Shown here: in pieces, positions 21,206-34,862 of the stretch
Position numbering within the stretch: position 1 is the stretch's first letter
Layout of the letters: each line of letters opens with the position of its first letter
From: Mesocentrotus franciscanus
Taxonomy: Eukaryota > Echinodermata > Echinoidea > Camarodonta > Strongylocentrotidae
DNA length: 64,000 nucleotides
NCBI GenBank assembly: GCA_037976565.1
Contig: CP137667.1
Location: 34,088,425-34,152,424, forward strand
Direction: 5' to 3'
Program-made: the position numbers and the translations under genes
The notes under the pieces: model-generated
Told to the model about the DNA's origin: nothing
The model's input: the letters and a program-made list of their open reading frames with translations, nothing else
Databases searched by the model: none

Positions 21206-24200
21206 ATTCCCAGCTAACACAAAACGTTATCATAACATTTTCAAAAGGTCTTACAAATGTCTTGAAAACAACATTTTTTAAAACTGTCATTATAACATTT
21301 ATAAAACATTATTGATATTATGTTTAACATTATAAAAACATTTTAGTAATGTACCATGTCCGATGATTTTCGGGTAATGTTTTAAAAACATCTTTTAAAC
21401 ATTATTGTAAAATGTTTAAAAAATATCTTACAAACGGCCGACATTTTATGTTTTTATAATATCATAAGAATGTTTTGAAGGAAGCGAAGAAACGTTTTCC
21501 CAACATCTTTTAAATGTTATTGATATGATATAAAAGAACATTTTAAAAATGTTGTTAAAATATTGTAACCCTTACATTTCGACGTTGTACAAACGTCACA
21601 AAAATACATTTTAAATACGTTTTTATTAAAACATTTAAAAAACTTTTTTAAATGTTTTTCTAAATGTTTAAAAAAGATCTTACAGACATTTCACATGTAA
21701 TGTTTTCGTAATATCATAATAATGTTTTCAAAAAGGAAAGAAATGTTTTTCTTACATGTTTTAAATGTTATAGATATGATATTAAAAAAAACATTTTAAA
21801 AATGTTGTTAAAATATTGTATTCTTAACATTGAAACGTTTTACAAATGTCACAAGAATGCATTCTAAATACATTTTTATCAAAACAATTAAAATAACATT
21901 TTTTGAACGTTTTTCAAAATGTTTTAAAAAGATCTTACAAACATTCCAGATGTAATGTTTTCGTAATATCGTAAAAATGTTTCAAAGAATAAAAGAAACG
22001 TTTTTCAAACATCTTTTAAATGTTATTAATATGATATAAACAGAACATTTTAAAAATGTTGTTAAAATATTATAACCCTTACATTTAGACGTTGTACAAA
22101 CGTCACAAAAATACATTTTAAATACGTTTTTTTTTTAACATTTAAAAAAACATTTTTTGAATGTTTTTCTAAATGTTTAAAAAAGATCTTACAAACATTT
22201 CACATGTAATGTTTTCGTAATATCATAATAATGTTTTCAAAAAGGAAAGAAATGTTTTTCTAACATGTTTTAAATGTTATAGATATGATATTGAAAAAAA
22301 CATTTTAAAAATGTTGTTAAAATATTGTATTCTTAACATTGAAACGTTTTACAAATGTCACAAGAATACATTTTAAATACATTTTTATCAAAACAATTAA
22401 AATAACATTTTTGAACGTTTTTCAAAATGTTTAAAAAGATCTTACAAACATTCCAGATGTAATGTTTTCGTAATATCGTAAAAATGTTTCAAAGAATAAA
22501 AGAAACGTTTTTCAAACATCTTTTCAATGTTATTAATATGATATAAACATAACATTTTAAAAATGTTGTTAAAATATTATAACCCTTACATTTAGACGTT
22601 GTACAAACGTCACCAAAATACATTTTAAATACGTTTTTTTTTAAACATTTAAAAAAACATTTTTTGAATGTTTTTCTAAATGTTTAAAAAAGATCTTACA
22701 AACATTTTACATGTAATGTTTTCGTAATATCATAATAATGTTTTCAAAAAGGAAAGAAATGTTTTTCTAACATGTTTTAAATGTTATAAATATGATATTT
22801 AAAAAAACATTTTTAAAATGCTGTTAAAATATTGTAGTCTTTACATTGAAACGTTTTGCAAATGTCACAAAAATACATTTTAAATACGTTTTTATTAAAA
22901 CATTAAAAAAAACATTTTTTTAATGTTTTTCTAAATGTTTAAAAAAGATCTTACAAACATTTCACATGTAATGTTTTCGTAATATCATAATAATGTTTTC
23001 AAAAAGGAAAGAAATGTTTTTCTTACATGTTTTAAATGTTATAGATATGATATTAAAAAAAACATTTTAAAAATGTTGTTAAAATATTGTATTCTTAACA
23101 TTGAAACGTTTTACAAATGTCACAAGAATACATTTTAAATACATTTTTATCAAAACAATTAAAATAACATTTTTTGAACGTTTTTCAAAATGTTTTAAAA
23201 GATCTTACAAACATTCCAGATGTAATGTTTTCGTAATATCGTAAAAATGTTTCAAAGAATAAAAGAAACGTTTTTCAAACATCTTTTAAATGTTATTAAT
23301 ATGATATAAACAGAACATTTTAAAAATGTTGTTAAAATATTGTAACCCTTACATTTAGACGTTGTACAAACGTCACAAAAATACATTTTAAATACGTTTT
23401 TTTAAACATTTAAAAAACATTTTTGAATGTTTTTTTAAATGTTTAAAAAAGATCTTACAAACATTTCACATGTAATGTTTTCGTAATATCATAATAATGT
23501 TTTCAAAAAGGAAAGAAATGTTTTTCTAACATGTTTTAAATGTTATAGATATGATATTAAAAAACATTTTAAAAATGTTGTTAAAATATTGTATTCTTAA
23601 CATTGAAACGTTTTACAAATGTCGAAAGAATACATTTTAAATACATTTTTATCAAAACAATTAAAATAACATTTTTTGAACGTTTTTCAAAATGTTTTAA
23701 AAAGATCTTACAAACATTCCAAATGTAATGTTTTCGTAATATCGTAAAAATGTTTCAAAGAATAAAAGAAACGTTTTTCAAACATCTTTTAAATGTTATT
23801 AATATGATATAAACAGAACATTTTAAAAATGTTGTTAAAATATTATAACCCTTACATTTAGACGTTGTACAAACGTCACAAAATACATTTTAAATACGTT
23901 TTTTAAACATTTAAAAAACATTTTTGAATGTTTTTCTAAATGTTTAAAAAAGATCTTACAAACATTTTACATGTAATGTTTTCGTAATATCATAATAATG
24001 TTTTCAAAAAGGAAAGAAATGTTTTTCTAACATGTTTTAAATGTTATAAATATGATATTTAAAAAAACATTTTTAAAATGCTGTTAAAATATTGTAGTCT
24101 TTACATTGAAACGTTTTACAAATGTCACAAGAATACATTTTAAATACGTTTTTATCAAAACAATTAAAATAACATTTTTGAATGTTTTTCTAAATGTTAA

Positions 24201-27200
24201 AAAAAATCTTATAAACATTTCACATGTAATGTTTTCGTAATATCATAATAATGTTTTCAAAAAGGAAAGAAATGTTTTTCTAACATGTTTTAAATGTTAT
24301 AGATATGATATTAAAAAAAACATTTTTAAAATGTTGTTAAAATATTGTATTCTTAACATTGAAACGTTTTACAAATGTCACAAGAATACATTTTAAATAC
24401 ATTTTTATCAAAACAATTAAAATAACATTTTTTGAACGTTTTTCAAAATGTTTTAAAAAGATCTTACAAACATTCCATATTGTTATGTTTTCGTAATATC
24501 GTAAAAATGTTTCAAAGAATAAAAGAAACGTTTTTCAAACATCTTTTAAATGTTATTGATATGATATAAACAGAACATTTTAAGAATGTTGTTAAAATAT
24601 TGTAATCTTTACATTGAAACGTTTTACAAATGTCACAAGAATACGTTTTAAATACGTTTTTATCAAAACAATTAAAATATCATTTTTTGAACGTTTTTCA
24701 AAATGTTTTAAAAATATCTCACAAACATTCCAGATGTAATGTTTTCTTAATATCATAATAATGTTTTCAAAGAAGTAAATAAACGTTTTTCCAACATCTT
24801 TTAAATGTTAAAGATATGATATAAAAAGAACATTTTTAAAATGTTGTTAAAATATTTTTATCCTTATACATTTAGACGTTGTACAAACGTCACAAAAATA
24901 CATTTTAAATACGTTTTTTTAAAACATTTAAAAAACATTTTTGAATGTTTTTCTAAATGTTAAAAAAAGATCTTACAAACATTTCACATGTAATGTTTTC
25001 GTAATATCGTAATAATGTTTTAAAAAAGGAAAGAAACGTTTTTCTAACATGTTTTAAATGTTATATAGATATGATATTAAAAAAAAAAAACATTTTAAAA
25101 ATGTTTTTAAAATATTGTAGTTTTTACATTTTGACGTTGTACAATAGTCACAAGAATACATTTTAAATACGTTTTTATCAAAACAATTAAAATAAAATTT
25201 TTGGAACGTTTTTCAATATGTTTTAAAAAGATCTTACAAACATTCCAGATGTAATGTTTTCGTAATATCATAAGAATGTTTTCAAAGAAGAAAATAAACG
25301 TTTTTCCAACATCTTTTAAATGTTTTTAATATGATATAAACTTAAAATTTTAAGAATGTGGTTATAATATTGTAATCTTTACATTAAAACGTTTTACAAA
25401 TGTCACGAGAACACATTTTAGATACGTTTTTCAAAATGTTTTAAAAAGATCTCACAAACATTCCAGATGTAATGTTTTCGTAATATCGTAAAAATGTTTT
25501 AAAGAAGAAAAGAAACGTTTTTCAAACATCTTTTAAATGTTATTGATATAATATGAACATAACATTTCAAGAATGTTGTTTAAATATTGTAATCTTTACA
25601 ATGAAACGTTTTACAAATGTCACAAGAATACATTTTAAATACGTTTTTATCAAAACAATTAAAACAACATTTTTTGAACGTTTTTCAAAATGTTTTAAAA
25701 AGATCTTACAAACATTCCAGATGTAATGTTTTCGTAATATCATAATAATGTTTTCAAAGAAGAAAATAAACGTTTTTCCAACATCTTTTAAATGTTTTTA
25801 ATATGATATAAACTTAAAATTTTAAGAATGTGGTTATAATATTGTAATCTTTACATTAAAACGTTTTACAAATGTCACGAGAACACATTTTAGATACGTT
25901 TTTCAAAATGTTTTAAAAAGATCTCACAAACATTCCAGATGTAATGTTTTCGTAATATCGTACAAATGTTTCAAAGGAAAAGAAACGTTTTCCAACATCT
26001 TTTAAATGTTATTAATATGATATAAACAGAACATTTTAAGAATGTTGTTTAAATATTGTAATCTTTACATTGAAACATTTTACAAATGCCACAAGAAAAC
26101 GTTTTAAATACGTTTTTATCAAAACGATTAAAATAACATCTTTTGAACGTTTTTCTAAATGTTTAAAAAAGATCTCACAAACATTCCAGATGTAATGTTT
26201 TCGTAATATCATAATAATGTTTTCAAAGAAGAAAAGAAACGTTTTTCTAACATCTTTTAAATGTTATAGATATGATATAAACAAAACATTTTTAAAATGT
26301 TGTTGAAATATTGTAGTCTTTACATTAAAACATTTTACAAATGTCACAAGAACACATTTGAAATACGTTTTTATCAAAACGATTAAAACAACATTTTTTG
26401 AACGTTTTTCAAAATGTTTAAAAAATATTTCACAAACATTCCAGATGTAATGTTTTCGTAATATCATAATAATGTTTTCAAAGAAGAAAAGAAACGTTTT
26501 TCCAACATCTTTTAAATGTTATATATATGATATTAAAAAAACATTTTTAAAATGTTGTTAAAATATTGTAATCTTTACATTAAAACATTTTACAAATGTC
26601 ACAAGAACACATTTGAAATACGTTTTTATCAAAACGATTAAAACAACATTTTTTGAACGTTTTTCAAAATGTTTAAAAAATATTTCACAAACATTCCAGA
26701 TGTAATGTTTTCTTAATATCATAATAATGTTTTCAAAGCAGGAAATAAACGTTTTTCCAACATCTTTTAAATGTTATTAATATGATATAAACTTAACATT
26801 TTAAGAATGTTGTTAAAATATTGTAATCTTTACATTAAAACATTTTACAAATGTCACAAGAACACATTTTAAATACGTTTTTATCAAAACGATTAAAACA
26901 ACATTTTTTGAATATTTTTCAAAATGTTTTAAAAAGATCTTACAAACATTCCAGATGTAAAGTTTTCGTAATATCGTAATAATGTTTCAAAGAAGAAAAG
27001 AAACGTTTTTTCCAACATCTTTTAAATGTTTTCAATATGATATAAACATAATATTTTAAGAATGTTGTTAAAATATTGTAACCTTTACATTTCGACGTTG
27101 TACAAAAGTCATAAAAAAACATTTCAGAAACAATTTTATCAAAACAATTTAAAAAACATTTTTGAACGTTTTTCAAAATGTTTTAAAAAGATCATATAAA

Positions 27201-28110
27201 CATTCCAGATGAAATGTTTTCGTAATATCGTAAAAATGTTTCAAAGAAGAAAAGAAACGTTTATCCAACATCTTTTGAATGTTACTGATATGATATAAAC
27301 ATAACATTTTAAGAATGTTGTTAAAATATTGTAATCTTTACATTGAAACGTTTTACAAATGTCACAGGAACACATTTTTAATACGTTTTTATCAAAACGA
27401 TTAAAATAACATTTTTTGAACGTTTTTCTAAATGTTCAAAAAGATCTCACAAGCATTTCAGATGTAATGTTTTCGTTATATCGTAAAAATGTTTCAAAGA
27501 AGAAAAGAAACGTTTTCCAACATCTTTTGAATGTTATTGATATGATATAAACATAACATTTCAAGAATGTTGTTTAAATATTGTAATCTTTACATTTTGA
27601 CGTTGTACAATAGTCATAAAAAAAACATTTCAGAAACAATTTTATCAAAACAATTTAAAAAACATTTTTTGAACGTTTTTCAAAATGTTTAAAAAAGATC
27701 TCACAAATGTTCCAGATGTAATGTTTTCGTGATATCGTAAAAATGTTTCAAAGAAGAAAAGAAACGTTTTTCCAACATCTTTTAAATGTTATTGATATGA
27801 TATAAACAGAACATTTCAAGAATGTTGTTAAAATATTGTAATCTTTACATTGAAACGTTTTACAAATGTCACAAGAACACATTTTAAATACGTTTTTATC
27901 AAAACAATTAAAATAACATTTTTTGAACGTTTTTCCAAATGTTTAAAAAAGATCTTACAAACATTCGACATTTTATGTTTTCTTTATATCGCAAGGAAAC
28001 ATTTTCCCCACATCTTTTTAATGCTATACAAACGATATAAAAAGAACATTTTAAAGATATTTTTAAAATATTGTAATACTTACACTTAAACATTGTACAG
28101 AAGTCATAAA
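21206..28110 (+). repeat. Large satellite, about 254-bp monomer with partly alternating types (about 27 units)
   Basis: The landmark GATCTTACAAACATT recurs at 21676, 21931, 22185, 22438, 22692, 22947, 23201, 23451, 23704, 23952 and so on, spaced about 250-255 bp. It alternates for much of the first half between a CACATGTAATG form and a CCAGATGTAATG form, giving a ~508-bp higher-order unit, with breaks in the pattern at 22692-22947 and 23952-24206. Later units are mostly of the second form and vary in length (one near 25448 is about 220 bp). Each monomer contains near-palindromes built from AACATTTT and AAAATGTT. The array opens with CCCAGCTAACACAAAA at 21209. Minus-strand frames of 67-80 codons are repeat artefacts. 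Confidence 0.92.
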
Positions 28111-28295
28111 ATTTAGTTTCAAATATGTTTAAACATAGGCCTACTATCATTTAACCATTTAAACAAATGATAATTAAAGTAATAAAGTCAATAATAAAAA
28201 CATAACATTAATAGCGGTTCCCACCAAACATACGTACGAAGGTGAAAACGAATAAACAATTTTTTTTGTCCATTGACGTAGTGTACACTTTGATA

Positions 28296-29180
28296 TCTTC
28301 ACCCCCTCCCGAATCGGCAGTATTTTCCCTGCCCCCAAGCTTTGTTTTTATTAACTTTTACGTATGAAACGACTAAAATTAACATGCAACATTTCTCAGT
28401 GAAATAATCGATTTTTCGTGACCCGGATATATAGACTTCTACAGGGGCGGATCCATTAAAGGGGGCCAAATCTTAAGAAAATATTTAGCGGCGAATCAGG
28501 GGTAGGGAGGGGAAGGGAGCACTTTTTCAAATCTTTTTTGGGCTCAACCTAGGGGGGGAGGAGAGGGCACTACTTTTTTTCTTCTCAACATCTCCCCCCT
28601 GCTTATTAGCCGGCTGGCTAATTCGCCGCTATATATTTTTTCAAGATAAGGACCCCCCCCCTTTGCAGGCGGCTGGCTAATTCGCCGCTAAATATTTTCT
28701 CAAGATTTGCCCCCTTTTGCGGCCGCCTGGATCAGCCCCTGTCAGTGCAGATCCAGGGGCCCTCCTAGAAAAAAACAAGTAAAAACCCTTTTTGTAAAAA
28801 AAAGAAGATGGGCCCCTCCTTGCGCTCAAGGGGATGGTGTTAAAGAAAAAAAATTTTCGGAGGCAAAAAAAATTGTGCTCACCCCCCACTGAGCGAAAAA
28901 TCAACCGGCACGATTTTTCATTTTTCAAACCCCCCACGGAGTGGAAAATCGGCCGGCACGGTTTTCAAATTTTCGCACGAAGTGGGCCCCTTTTTCGGCC
29001 CCCTCCCTTGCCGCCGGTCGGATCCGCCCCTGGCCCCTGTAGGAGGCTATATATCCAGGTTAGTTTATTTCACTAAGAAATGTTGCGTGTTTTAGTCGTT
29101 TCATTCGTATAAGTCAATAAAAACAAAGCTGGGGGCTGAAAAATCCTGCGGAATTGGTGGGGGTGAAGAATGTCCGAAGA
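28296..29180. mobile_element. Nested inverted repeats with GGGGCGGATCC ends
   Basis: Outer inverted arms of about 145 bp (about 28296-28442 and 29036-29180) share AGCTTTGTTTTTATTRACTT, AAACGACTAAAA and GGATATATAG. Inside, CAGGGGCGGATCC at about 28442 pairs with GGATCCGCCCCTG near 29020. A second inverted pair is AAGAAAATATTTAGCGGCGAAT with ATTCGCCGCTAAATATTTTC (about 28476 and 28678; the related ATTCGCCGCTATATATTTTT lies at about 28620). This looks like two hAT-like MITEs side by side within an older foldback. C- and G-runs are frequent. No protein. Confidence 0.6.
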
Positions 29181-30782
29181 ATGCCAGGGAGCGGCCAATT
29201 TTCATTTTTTTGTTTTAAAAGGGTAAAATTAATGTTACCATCTCTTTTTTTACCTGTTTTAGGGCCAGGGGTGGGGGTCCGCGCCCGGCCTCCTACTCAA
29301 CCTCTATCCTGCAAAACAATTGTCGTTTTTGAGATATTCAATTCATGGCTATATTTCTGGCATTTTTAATATTTATATTTTTGTTCTCTTTTCTTTAACA
29401 ATTTTCATATTGTGTAATTTCTTTCAGTTTCTTTAATACTTCTACATAGTCTTGATGGGTTGTTTTGCGGGGGAGGGTGGTCAGTCATTTTTTGCATGTT
29501 TATTTCCGATCTGCATCTTTAATATAATCATCTTCATAATAGGCATTTGAGCTAGCACTCGATATTACGATCGTGTGTCACTGTATTTCTTTGACTTCTT
29601 GACAGCATTAAATGAAAGGTTGAGTTCCTGGAGGGGTCAGAAAGTTCGCAAAATATGACAATAAAGAAAACATGATAAACTACACTCTTTTAGAGACGGC
29701 CCCTTCAAAACAATTCGACCTAAAACTGTTCAAAACCCAATTTTTAGCCAGCTAGGGAATAATGTTTCGATGGTTGCCCAATCACCATTACGTCGTTGAT
29801 ATGTTGTTTATTTTGAGAACATTCAGTCGTATTTAAAAGAATTTCCAAAGATTAATATTGATTTATGTCTTTTCGTGTTAATACCAATAGGTTCAAAGAT
29901 CGGATTCGGACAATTTACTGGCCCTCCTCAGACCTCAACTCTCCCTATAAATATAATTATATTGTAGAATTAAGATTTTTTTAAATTTGTCTACTTTAAT
30001 TTGAATATTTGAAGTAAAAAGTATCTAATTAGCAAAAGAATTAGCTAACTACTCTATTGCTTTAATGACCTTGAACTGATCCAATAAGATGGAATTGTAA
30101 CAATTTGTTTGTCTAATTCTCCAAGAGTTTTATATCACAACGAATGACAGCTATAGAACGGAAGCTGTAACTCAAATACAAAAGTCTATACCGAGTCCTT
30201 CCAGACAATAAAAGAACATCAGGAATAGTTACACGAATGAGAGGCAATTAAGTTAGTATACTTGGTAACAAAACTGACACCTTTCGATAACAAATGGATA
30301 AATTTTGAGAGGATTTTGATCGTTTAATGATATTATATTGAATTTCCCACATCATTTTCAGTCATGACCGATGTTGCATTGTTGTTGTTGTTTTTAAAAA
30401 AAATCTATGTTCTGATATCAGCTCAGCTAGCTATATAGTATTATTATTATCATATTATTATTATCAATATGCTACGGTTTCAGTAATCGCTTATTATGGT
30501 TGATATTCGTTATTTATTTTATTCTTATATATATATTTATCTTATTCTGAAGTATCATATGATATTCATTTGTACATGTATTCAAATATGTTATTCAGAG
30601 ATTGATTTTCAATAAAAAGGCCTGTCGGAGGGGTCGGAGGGTCCAAAAATGGAAGAAGAAAAAAGAAAGAAAAAACTGGAACTCAATTTGTGTTTGCTGC
30701 CATCTAGTGGTAGAGAGCGAAATATTTAATTTCAATTTCAAAATCCCGGCATGGCAAAAAATACAAGTACTGTACAAGGATC
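29181..30782. other. Anonymous noncoding DNA
   Basis: AT-rich, with (TTA)n/(ATT)n patches near 30440-30475 and TATATATATAT at about 30528. No gene, RNA or recognised element. Confidence 0.55.
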
Positions 30783-32322
30783 CGGGCTAATTCGGACCAC
30801 GGGACGATTCGGCCCAGCTGGAAATACTGGGCCGAATTGTCCCGACATGATTAATCGATCGAGAGATACCAATGTGTATATGTTTGTGCTCATTGTGACT
30901 TAATAATGCCCTTTCCAACCACAATCTTTAATGGAATTGTGTCAAATGATACTATTGAAGACAATCTATAACTTTTATTTAGGTAAAATGACAAAAAATG
31001 ACATTTCGGACAATTTACTCACAGCTCGCAATCCGCATTGCCGCACGTACATTAAATGTGCGTTGTATCGACTCGGACCACTGAAATTCGAGCAGTGTTT
31101 TTGTCAGTAAATCACTGCAAAAATATCACTTTTATCTTGTATGAAGGTCTTTTCTTGATTCCTGACACAAATTTCGTTATTCAGAAGTCGAATGTAGTAC
31201 ATTTCAGACGAGATGGTTGATGTTTGTTCACATTCTTTCGTCCTGGCCGTAAATTAGCAGACTACTGCTAGTGCTACCGCAGCAGCTCAGCTCAGTGTCC
31301 AGCTAGCAGTACAGCGCCGCCAGCCGGGTCGGCGGGGGAATTCAACTGACTCGGCGCCCGTACCGGGCCGCTGCACTGCATTGCATGATTGTACTGCCCA
31401 ATTTGATCGAGTGACGTGAGTATAACTAATCAAACTAGATCTATATCTACTGTATTATCATAAGTCATTCAGAGTAGAATATCCAATTTGATTTAGTGAG
31501 TAAACTAGACCTAGACTACTAATACTAGATTAGTCATTCAGAGTAGAATATCCGATTATTGAGATTAATGAAGGAATGGAATTTTTCTTTTTTCATAATC
31601 AGATAATCATATTTTAATTACTCTTAAAAGTTAAAGACTTAATAAATAGCTATATCTAACGTTAGGGCCTAGCCTAGTACTGTAAGCAGAGAAGTGAACT
31701 GACGAATCGCCTTCTTTTTTTTGGAGGGCTGCCTCAAAAAAATTGTACTAAAAGAAGGTGTTGGTTTCAAGTTTTTGTATAAATAATGCAGCCCCACCAC
31801 CTCCCAAAAAAAATATTTTCTCCTTTTTGTTCCCTTTTTCTGGGAATCAAAGAGATACAAAGCAAAGCAATTCAGACATGATATTGCAATGACGTGCCAT
31901 GTTCATGGGCGGGCATGGGGATCTTCAGTCTCGCAAGCCTTCAGTCTCCGGACCTTTGGTAAACTAACCGTTCTTCAAATTTCTATGAAGACTTCGTTGA
32001 AAAAAAATTGCGGTGTAATTTTAATTTTTTGTATATAACGCAGCTGCCCCCTCCCCCTCCTCCCATCCATCTCGGGTATGTAATCAGCAACAGAGGCAAA
32101 GATCTATGAGCAAAATCTATTTATTTTTTTAATTTTTTTTTTGGGGTGGGGCCGGGGTTAACAGATTTATATCTGATTGTGTACCTGTATAAATATGTAT
32201 ACTATAAATAAATAATAAATAAAAATAAAAATTGCCTATCACAGCGTGTCATAATACACGATTACACCTGTTTATCATTTGTTATTATGAGCCTGCTTGA
32301 CATCATATTGTTGGAATTTGTA

Positions 32323-32734
32323 ATAATAATGATAATAATAATAGGCATTTGTATAGCGCTGTTCCGAGGCGCACAAGAAAAAATAGAAAGAATGAGAAAG
32401 TTTGGACGAGAAAGTTTGGATGAGTGTCATAATAATGCCAAGTACAGTATTGTTAAAAAAGATAAGATTTCTGCTTGGATTTAAAGGTCTCTAAGGAAGT
32501 TATGATTCTCAAATTAAATGGTAAATTATTCCAAAGACAAGGTGCTGCAGATGAAAATGCCCTTTCACCACAGGCTACTCGTGTCTTTGGGATCTTAAGA
32601 AGATGCTGGTGTGATGATCTTAGACTACGGGAGTACGGGCTGGTGTATAAGGCATAACAAGGTTTTGTAAATAGTTTGGTGCTACTCCGTGTACAGCCTT
32701 CCATGTGAGGAGAAGGATTTTGAATTCTATTGTA
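32323..32734 (-). mobile_element. 5'-truncated L2/CR1-like LINE inserted in the left arm
   Basis: Comparison with the other arm defines the insert exactly. Flanking TTGTA occurs at 32318-32322 and 32730-32734. On the minus strand it encodes a reverse transcriptase C-terminus, then a short 3' region with AGCGCTATACAAATGCC and a TATTATTATTATC tail, the microsatellite tail typical of L2-like LINEs. It inserted after the two arms became distinct. Confidence 0.85.
32453..32734 (-). pseudogene. Reverse transcriptase C-terminal fragment (L2-like LINE)
   Basis: The frame ends with GERAFSSAAPCLWNNLPFNL and then SLETFKSKQKSYLF before a stop. The (G/D)RAFS.AAP.LWN.LP...R...SL..FK..LK..LF signature is the usual end of L2/CR1 reverse transcriptases, after the catalytic core. 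The palm motifs and endonuclease are absent. The frame is open but is only the tail of a retrotransposon protein. Confidence 0.85.
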
Positions 32735-32939
32735 TCTTGGAGTCATAAACAAATAATATGTTTATTGCTATTATGTGTGTTTTTTCAAACATGTCCTCAT
32801 TTTTATTTATTTGTTTTAACTTTGTTTATTAATGCAGGTTTTTTTTGCCTTGTAACTTGCATATGAAATAAAACGTACCGTACCACAACACAAGGAATGG
32901 TGTGGCGTGTCATCTGTACCGGTTTCTGCATGTTACAAT

Positions 32940-34612
32940 GTCAACATCATCTCCATCCCTCCCATCTTCTCCATCCTTCCCATCATCAACAGCGTCTTCA
33001 TCCCTCTCATCATCTCCATCCCTTACATCATCAACAGCGTCTTCATCCCTCTCATCATCTCCATCCCTCTTATCATCAACAGCGTCTTCATCCCTCTCAT
33101 CATCTCCATCCCTTCATCATAAACATCGTCTCCATCCCTCTCATCATCTCCATCCCTCTTATCATCAACAGCGTCTTCATCCCTCTCATCATCTCCATCC
33201 CTTACATCATCAACATCGTCTCCATCCCTCTCATCATCTCCATCCCTCTTATCATCAACAGCGTCTTCATCCCTCTCATCATCTCCATCCCTTACATCAT
33301 CAACAGCATCTTCATCCCTCTCATCATCTCCATCCCTCCCATCGTCTTCATCCCTCTCATCATCTCCATCCCTCTTATCATCAACAGCGTCTTCATCCCT
33401 CTCATCACCTCCATCCCTTACATCATCAACAGCGTCTTCATCCCTCTCATCATCTCCATCCCTCTTATCATAAACATCGTCTCCATCCTCTCATCATCTC
33501 CATCCCTTACATCATCAACATCGTCTCCATCCCTTCATCATCTCCATCCCTCTCATCATAAACATCGTCTCCATCCCTCTCATCATCTCCATCCCTCTCA
33601 TCATCAACAGCATCTTCATCCCTCTCATCATCATCCCTTACATCATAAACATCGTCTCCATCCCTCTCATCTTCAGGGATGGAGATGATTAGAGGGTGTG
33701 AAGGATGGAGATGATGAGAGGGATGGAGACAATGTGAGGGATGGAGATGATGAGAAAGATTGGTGAGGGATGGAGATGATGAGGGATGGAGACAATGTTG
33801 ATGATGTAAGGGATGGAGATGAGAGGGATGAAGACGCTGTTGATGAGAGGGATGGAGACGGTGTGAGGGATGGAGACAATGTGAGGATGGAGATGATAAG
33901 AGGAATTGGTGAGGGATGGAGATGATGAGAGGGTGTGAGGGATGGAAATGATGAGAGCGATGGAGACAATGTGAGGGATGGAGATGATGAGAGGGATTGG
34001 TAAGGGATGGAGATGATGAGAGGGATGGAGACAATGTGAGGGATGAAAGGGATGGAGATGATGAGAGGGATGGAGATGATAAGAGGGATTGGTGAGGGAT
34101 GAAGACGATATTGATGATGAGAGGGATGGAGAGCCTCCCAGTCCATCTCCATCCCTCCCATCGTCTCCATCCTCTCATCATCTCCATCCTCATCATCAGC
34201 GTCTTCATCCTCTCACCTCCATCCCCACATCATCAACAGCGTCTTCATCCCTCTCATCATCTCCATCCCTTACATCATAAACATCGTCTCCATCCCTCTC
34301 ATCATCAGGGATGGAGATGATGAGAGGGTGTGAAGGATGGAGATGATGAGAGGGATGGAGACAATGTTGATGATGTAAGGGATGGAGATGAGAGGGATGA
34401 AGACGCTGTTGATGAGAGGGATGGAGATGATGAGAGGGATTGGTGAGGGATGGAGACGGTGTAAGGGATGAAGATGATGGGAGGGATGGAGATGATGGAG
34501 GGATGGAGATGATGAGAGGGATGGAGATGGTGAGAGGGATGGAGATGATGTTTATGATGTAAGGGATGAAGATGATGAGAGGGATGGAGACAATGTGAGG
34601 GATGGAGATGAT
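32940..34612. repeat. 15/45-bp polypurine-polypyrimidine minisatellite with strand switches
   Basis: At 32940-33672 the plus strand repeats CATCATCTCCATCCCTCT. Landmark AACAGCGTCTTCAT recurs every 45 bp (32989, 33034, 33079), three 15-bp subunits. At about 33675 the array flips to GATGGAGATGATGAGAGGG on the same strand, flips back near 34136, and flips again near 34310. Periods divisible by three keep several frames open (up to 263 codons on the plus strand, 233 on the minus), giving His/Pro/Ser- or Asp/Glu-rich pseudo-proteins that should not be annotated. Confidence 0.88.
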
Positions 34613-34862
34613 AAGAGGAAGAAAAAAAACGCCATTAGGCATTATGAGTCGGACCCCATCCAATCTGTCTCGATACTCCTCCTCAATTACCATGCCTGTT
34701 ATATTCATTCTCATACTCATACTATTCATAGATGTAGGCCCTAGCCCTAGGCCTAATGCCGATGTTTTGCCAGGGGTGGTGCTGCCGGCCGGGACTGACA
34801 TTTCTTGCCGGATCATAAGGATCAGCGTTCCGTTCAAATCATTGTGACGAATTGATATTGCC
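34613..34862 (+). other. Unique arm segment inside the large inverted repeat
   Basis: Sequence including ACGCCATTAGGCATTATGAG and GGATCATAAGGATCAGCG is repeated in inverted form at about 37494-37735. No open frame is conserved between the arms. Confidence 0.6.

Noticed and set aside
32897..33688. 263-codon open frame (His/Pro/Ser-rich) and several overlapping long frames on both strands
   Set aside because: The 15/45-bp minisatellite has a period divisible by three, so frames without a stop stay open. The composition is repetitive and differs between arms.
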